64,000 nucleotides of DNA from Fen-1362 sp964597035 (GTDB lineage: Bacteria; Planctomycetota; Phycisphaerae; Sedimentisphaerales; Anaerobacaceae), in contig CAZQWM010000003.1 of NCBI GenBank assembly GCA_964597035.1, forward strand, positions 1 to 64,000. Direction: 5' to 3'. The notes beneath the pieces were generated by a model. It saw only the letters and a list, made by a program, of their open reading frames with translations, had not been told where the DNA came from and made no database searches. Shown in pieces: positions 60,528 to 64,000 of the stretch. The translations under genes were made by a program, and so were the position numbers. Position 1 is the stretch's first letter. Every line of letters starts with the position of its first letter.

Positions 60528-61501
60528 CAGCTTTTACCACCTGCCCGTTTGGCCCGTGTGAGAAAATACTCGCTAACCAGATTCAAACAGAAAGTCATAA
60601 TCAGAAGCAGCATACCCACGGCGAAGAGTGCCCTGTAATGAGGCGAGCCCTTCTCCGTCTCGCCCATATCACCCGCTATCGTCGCGGTCATTGTTCGCAC
60701 CGACTGCGACAGGTCCCACCAGGGGCTTGGAATTTGAGTCGCGTTTCCGCTGGCCATCCAGACCACCATCGTCTCGCCGATTGCCCTCATCATCCCAAGA
60801 ACGACGGCCGCAATTATGCCGCTGTGTGCGGCTGGAATCAGTACCTTGAAGATTGTCTCGAATCGCGTGGCCCCGAGACCATACGATGCTTCCCGCAATT
60901 CCCTTCCCACCGCCGACAGCGAATCTTCCGAAACGCTTATTATCGTCGGCAGCGCCATCACCGCCAGAACAAGCGATGCATTCAAGGCGTTGGTGCCGGT
61001 GGAAAAGCCGAGTTTGGTCTGCATCCACGGCGCCAGCACCATCACTGCAAAGAAACCATAGGCGACGGAGGGTATTGCCGCCAGGATTTCGACTATCGGT
61101 TTCACTACGGACCTGATTCTCAGCCCCACAATGTCACTTAAAAATACCGCGGCCAAGACCCCCACCGGAACCGAAAAAACAAGCGCGACAATCGTCACAT
61201 AGGCTGACCCCGTCAATAACGCCAGCACGCCATATCTCGGATTTTCACTCTCAGGATACCACTCGGCGCTGGTTAGAAACTCGACTATGCTGAACTCGGT
61301 CAGAAAAGGAAACGCCTCTTTGATTACGAAAAGAAAAATCAAAAAGACGGCCAGAACACTTGTACACGTTATCACAAACAAAAAAGTCCGGCCGAGGTGA
61401 AACGCCAGGAATCCCCTGATATCTTCGGTCGGTGTAAGCGCCAGCGGCCGATGTGACTCGGCCGCCGGCATTAGCGCATCGTTTACACTACCTTGCCCCA
61501 T
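60527..61501 (-). CDS. pstC: Phosphate ABC transporter permease PstC
   Basis: The ATG at 61501 has GGGAG about 6 bases upstream; a TTG 30 bases upstream in frame is rejected. The 324-residue product has six helices and conserved PstC segments: FPFLTEFSIVEFLTSAEWYPE, VLALLTGSAYVTIVALVFSVPVGV, EILAAIPSVAYGFFAV, the EAA-type loop SEDSLSAVGRELREASYGLGATR and MMRAIGETMVVWMASGNA. The stop shares a base with the pstA start. It lies 38 bases after pstS. Confidence 0.94.
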   Translation of the reverse strand: MGQGSVNDALMPAAESHRPLALTPTEDIRGFLAFHLGRTFLFVITCTSVLAVFLIFLFVIKEAFPFLTEFSIVEFLTSAEWYPESENPRYGVLALLTGSAYVTIVALVFSVPVGVLAAVFLSDIVGLRIRSVVKPIVEILAAIPSVAYGFFAVMVLAPWMQTKLGFSTGTNALNASLVLAVMALPTIISVSEDSLSAVGRELREASYGLGATRFETIFKVLIPAAHSGIIAAVVLGMMRAIGETMVVWMASGNATQIPSPWWDLSQSVRTMTATIAGDMGETEKGSPHYRALFAVGMLLLIMTFCLNLVSEYFLTRAKRAGGKS

Positions 61502-61538
61502 ATTTGCTCCCGTCTCCAGAAGAGCAGGCAAATCAAAT

Positions 61539-62357
61539 TCAGTACGCGGTCACGGGGACAAATCCCTTTGCCTCGATAATTTCCTGACCCCTTTCACTCA
61601 GATGGAACGTGCAGAACTTGTAGACCGTTGAGCCAAGCTTAGGATAGCCGTTGGTGAACATAAATAGTGGCCTGGCGACCGGGTAGGTTCCACTGGAGAT
61701 TGTCTGCCTTGTTGGCTGGATATCGTCGATTTTCAGCGCCCTGACGTTGATATCCACAAAGCCGAGGCCGACGTATCCAATTGCCCCCATGGTCGTTTTA
61801 ACCCTGGCGTGGGCCTGTGGATTGGAGTTGACGTATTCGACATTGCCGGCCATATCTTCTTTGTTCATTACCTTCTCGTGGAACGTTTCGTAAGTGCCTG
61901 AAGAGGTATCTCTGCTGATGGCCACTATAGCCATATCGGGTCCGCCCAGTTGGCTCCAGTTGGTTATTTTGCCCATATAGATGTCACGAATCTGCTCGGT
62001 CGTCAGCTCCTTAACCGGGTTGGAAGGGTGAACGATAATGCAGACACCGTCCATCGCAACAACGTGTGCCACGGGAAAAATACCCTTCTCGACCGCCCCC
62101 TTGAATTCCTTGTCCTTCATAAACCGGCTCATGGTTGCTATGTCGCATCTGTTGTCCATCAATGCCGCCGCCCCGTCGCCGCTGCCTGTTTTCTTGACGG
62201 TAATCTCAAGGTCCGGATTGGACCTCATAAAGTATTCCGCAAAGGCGTCTGCAATTGGACCGACGGTTGTGGAGCCCTCTATCTGCAGCGTCTCCGCCGC
62301 GCATACAGCAGGCAACGCAAGCAAAAAGGCCATCAAACATAATGTGATTTTCTTCAT
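61539..62357 (-). CDS. pstS: Periplasmic phosphate-binding protein
   Basis: The start at 62357 (MKKITLC) has AGGAG at good distance; upstream codons in frame are left out. The 272-residue product has a signal peptide cleaved near VCAAE, then the PstS phosphate-binding motif set (EGSTTVGPIADAFAEYF, KKTGSGDGAAALMDNRCDIATMSR, SRDTSSGTYETFHEKV, TMGAIGYVGLGFVD). It captures phosphate for PstCA. A Pho box lies about 34 bases upstream, consistent with induction in phosphate shortage. Confidence 0.95.
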   Translation of the reverse strand: MKKITLCLMAFLLALPAVCAAETLQIEGSTTVGPIADAFAEYFMRSNPDLEITVKKTGSGDGAAALMDNRCDIATMSRFMKDKEFKGAVEKGIFPVAHVVAMDGVCIIVHPSNPVKELTTEQIRDIYMGKITNWSQLGGPDMAIVAISRDTSSGTYETFHEKVMNKEDMAGNVEYVNSNPQAHARVKTTMGAIGYVGLGFVDINVRALKIDDIQPTRQTISSGTYPVARPLFMFTNGYPKLGSTVYKFCTFHLSERGQEIIEAKGFVPVTAY

Positions 62358-62390
62358 TTTGTTTTCTCCTGTATTTAACATACGTTTATA

Positions 62391-62430
62391 TTGTTAAGAT
62401 TCTGTTAATCTTCGGTTAAGAATTTGTTAG
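62391..62430 (-). promoter_or_regulatory. Pho box upstream of pstS
   Basis: On the plus strand TTGTTAA (62391), CTGTTAA (62402), CGGTTAA (62413) and TTGTTAG (62424) are exactly 11 bases apart. On the coding (minus) strand they read TTAACAA, TTAACAG, TTAACCG and CTAACAA, like the TTAACA repeats bound by PhoP/PhoB in Pho boxes. They lie 34 bases upstream of the pstS start. Confidence 0.85.
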
Positions 62431-62442
62431 GGCCTGTCCGCT

Positions 62443-63702
62443 CTAAAACTTGAAAACCAAATCCGCCTGCAGCCGACGATATTTGTCTTCATCCGTACTT
62501 TTCTTTTTATCAAGAAAGTATGTAAGACCTGCCTGGAAGTTTTTAGCAAGCTGGTAAACCACGTTAAATCTGTGTCCTTTACCGTTGGTACCGCCGCCGA
62601 TGAAGTCTGAATCATTGAACTGGCCTACTACGGCATCAGTGTCAATATCACGATAGTCGTAACCAAATTGCCAGGAACCGTTTTTTTTGGCCTTGTTGAA
62701 CACGGTGCCGATAAGCCAGCCGTTGCTCTTCGAGCCGGGTGCCGAAGTGTTATGAGCATAATCACCGAAAACCGTGACAGGGTAATCCGCAACCTCGAAG
62801 CCGTACTCGGCAAAACCCTCGACAATGTCAAAATCATATTTGTACTTGCCGCTGGTTGAGGTGTTGCCGAAAAAGCTGTTCTTGCCCCAGAGTGAGCTGA
62901 CGTTGGGCTCTCCTTCGACATTCCCGTAGGCGTAATAACTCATACCGCCGAGCAAGTAACTTTTATCTTCGAAAGTATTTTTCAAATAACCCTGCATCCC
63001 CCAAAGAGACGACTCCGGTGCACTGGAGCTGTCGGCATGTCCCACCCAGAATCCGCCGCCGTTTATGTAAAGCTTGCACGACTCGTTCAATCCCATCACA
63101 TATTGTGCGGCCAGACCTTCCGGATTAAGGTCGTCATCCCAGATTAACTGATTGCCGCCAACGCGATAGAAGGGTTGAGGCATTTTGCCGCCGATAAAGT
63201 TAAATCCCTGTATCGTGCCCGGATGCCAGTTGAAGAACGCACGGTCAAGCCAGAGGGCTTTACTGGAAAAGCTGTCCTCCAGGGTCTGGTTTGTAGAAAC
63301 CGGGTCGGTTGAGCCGCTGGCAAGCCGGAACCCGATGTCGATGTCATCGTTGACCTTGCCGTCTATGTTCAGTCGGGCTCGAATGCGATTTCGATTAACA
63401 CTGCCGCCCCATTTGCCCCCGCTTTGCGAGTCGATTCCCTCGTAGCGGTATCGGAAGTCACCGCTGATTTTCACATTTTCAATCCACTTCAGACTATCCG
63501 GCAGTGCCTCCATTTTCTTTGCCTCTACCGCCTTGGATACCTGCTGCTCAATCTGTTCGGACTGTCGGGCCTCCAGCCGGTCGACCTTTGCCTGCAATTC
63601 AGCTAATTGTTTTTTCAGGTTGCTGATTTCGTCTGCCCTGACGCTGCAGGCAAATAGCAGACCGAGCAGCGGTACCACACCCACTAACTTTGCCTTACCC
63701 AT
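62443..63702 (-). CDS. Outer-membrane porin, probably phosphate-regulated
   Basis: The start at 63702 (MGKAKLVGVV) follows GGAGG at good distance; 419 residues. It has a signal peptide (cleaved near VRADE), a periplasmic coiled coil (ISNLKKQLAELQAKVDRLEAR), then a repeated beta-strand pattern of alternating Gly/aromatic residues (FRYRYEGIDSQ, RNRIRARLNIDG, IDIGFRLASGS) and a C-terminal strand ending in Phe (LQADLVFKF), as in porins. It resembles the putative-porin/OprP-like group. A Pho box precedes it, and pstS follows, so phosphate passage is inferred. Confidence 0.85.
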   Translation of the reverse strand: MGKAKLVGVVPLLGLLFACSVRADEISNLKKQLAELQAKVDRLEARQSEQIEQQVSKAVEAKKMEALPDSLKWIENVKISGDFRYRYEGIDSQSGGKWGGSVNRNRIRARLNIDGKVNDDIDIGFRLASGSTDPVSTNQTLEDSFSSKALWLDRAFFNWHPGTIQGFNFIGGKMPQPFYRVGGNQLIWDDDLNPEGLAAQYVMGLNESCKLYINGGGFWVGHADSSSAPESSLWGMQGYLKNTFEDKSYLLGGMSYYAYGNVEGEPNVSSLWGKNSFFGNTSTSGKYKYDFDIVEGFAEYGFEVADYPVTVFGDYAHNTSAPGSKSNGWLIGTVFNKAKKNGSWQFGYDYRDIDTDAVVGQFNDSDFIGGGTNGKGHRFNVVYQLAKNFQAGLTYFLDKKKSTDEDKYRRLQADLVFKF

Positions 63703-63797
63703 TCTCGTACCTCCATAGAAAGACGTCCCTATTTGACAGCTACCCGAGACCACCCCGGATGGCGAAGTACCCGTTTGCCTGAAAAAGTAAACGAGGG

Positions 63798-63837
63798 GGA
63801 TTAAGCAACTGTTAGCTTTGCGTTAGATTTGTGTTAA
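63798..63837 (-). promoter_or_regulatory. Pho box upstream of the porin
   Basis: On the plus strand CTGTTAG (63809), GCGTTAG (63820) and GTGTTAA (63831) are spaced 11 bases apart, with a weaker GGATTAA unit at 63798. On the coding strand they read TTAACAC, CTAACGC and CTAACAG. The array is 96 bases upstream of the porin start and is very similar to the pstS array. Confidence 0.75.
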
Positions 63838-63865
63838 GTTATATCTATGCAGGGATGAATACCGT

Positions 63866-64000
63866 TCATCTTATCGGCAAGTGAAGTGTGAAGGTGCTGC
63901 CCCGGCCGGGAATGCTTTCGACCATAACCGAACCGCAGTGCAATTGGGCAATGTGTTTGACAATCGACAGACCCAGGCCGGTTCCTCCGAGCTTTCGGCT
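63866..64000 (-). CDS. phoR: C-terminal end of a PhoR-like sensor histidine kinase (partial)
   Basis: The reading frame enters from the right edge and ends at TGA (63866-63868). Its 44 visible residues carry the end of the kinase ATP-binding domain: RKLGGTGLGLSIVKHIAQLH (the G2 box) and VESIPGRGSTFTLHLP. It lies upstream of the porin and pst genes on the same strand, so it is most likely the PhoR kinase that senses phosphate with a PhoB/PhoP regulator off the window. The PhoR name rests on context only. Confidence 0.7.
   Translation of the reverse strand, partial: SRKLGGTGLGLSIVKHIAQLHCGSVMVESIPGRGSTFTLHLPIR

Noticed and set aside
1..64000. tRNA, rRNA or known riboswitch genes
   Set aside because: I looked for T-loop-like GGTTCGA motifs and structured leaders in the gaps; all hits fall in coding sequence without cloverleaf context. 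A covariance-model search would be decisive.

Overview
The window reads as a chromosome segment from a planctomycete-like bacterium, most plausibly a member of the Phycisphaerae/Sedimentisphaerales type recovered from a metagenome. The clues are indirect. There is a secreted protein with dockerin-like EF-hand repeats, and a pilin-type H-X9-DG-like segment inside a large secreted protein. There are three SPFH (HflK/HflC-like) proteins beside a P-type ATPase and an ABC exporter, a compact extra ketosynthase/dehydratase/ACP cluster, and many short-period intergenic repeats of a kind common in such genomes. A run of 100 Ns flanked by an identical 55-base overlap shows that this is a scaffolded short-read assembly. 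Taxonomy is inference; no rRNA or tRNA gene was seen.

Left part (1-8.5 kb): a PilT-like ATPase (minus) is followed by about 0.9 kb of repeat-rich non-coding DNA. Next comes a restriction-modification island: a DNA methyltransferase and a putative PD-(D/E)XK endonuclease, sitting between the N-terminal and C-terminal remnants of a different, type ISP-like restriction-modification gene, then a GIY-YIG/RAMA fusion. A C39-like membrane peptidase and a secreted propeller-like protein follow.

8.5-16 kb: a five-gene minus-strand operon for L-rhamnose breakdown (rhamnulokinase, an MDR dehydrogenase, rhamnose isomerase, an NCS1-type transporter and a class II aldolase). 16-28.5 kb is plus-strand: panE, a HEAT-like protein, a PAS protein, bifunctional aroDE with a broken second aroE 3' end nearby, a large secreted ankyrin protein split by the false gap, an MNT-type nucleotidyltransferase with mutated active site, argG, prepilin peptidase and an OmpA-like lipoprotein.

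28.5-41 kb is mostly minus-strand: comEC, an ABC transporter pair, a PNPOx-like protein, serS, and a lipid cluster (two ketosynthases, an elongated ACP, two FabZ-like dehydratases) translationally coupled to serS. A dockerin-like secreted protein lies on the plus strand inside this block.

41-57 kb is mostly plus-strand: a GT-C glycosyltransferase, a short ArgA-type acetyltransferase, then one long run of SPFH-1, SPFH-2 (HflC-like), SPFH-3 (HflK-like), a heavy-metal P-type ATPase, an ABC ATPase, an ABC permease, a TPR-like membrane protein and pcrA. A divergent ABC permease shares the upstream region, where a perfect palindrome overlaps a possible promoter.

57-64 kb is a minus-strand phosphate block: the end of a PhoR-like kinase, a porin, pstS, pstC, pstA, pstB and phoU. 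Three four-unit, 11-bp-period TTAACA-type Pho boxes are visible: before the porin, before pstS, and an unexplained one beyond the end of phoU. PilT, PilD and ComEC together suggest type IV pili and DNA uptake; the Pho block suggests a regulated high-affinity phosphate system with its own outer-membrane porin.
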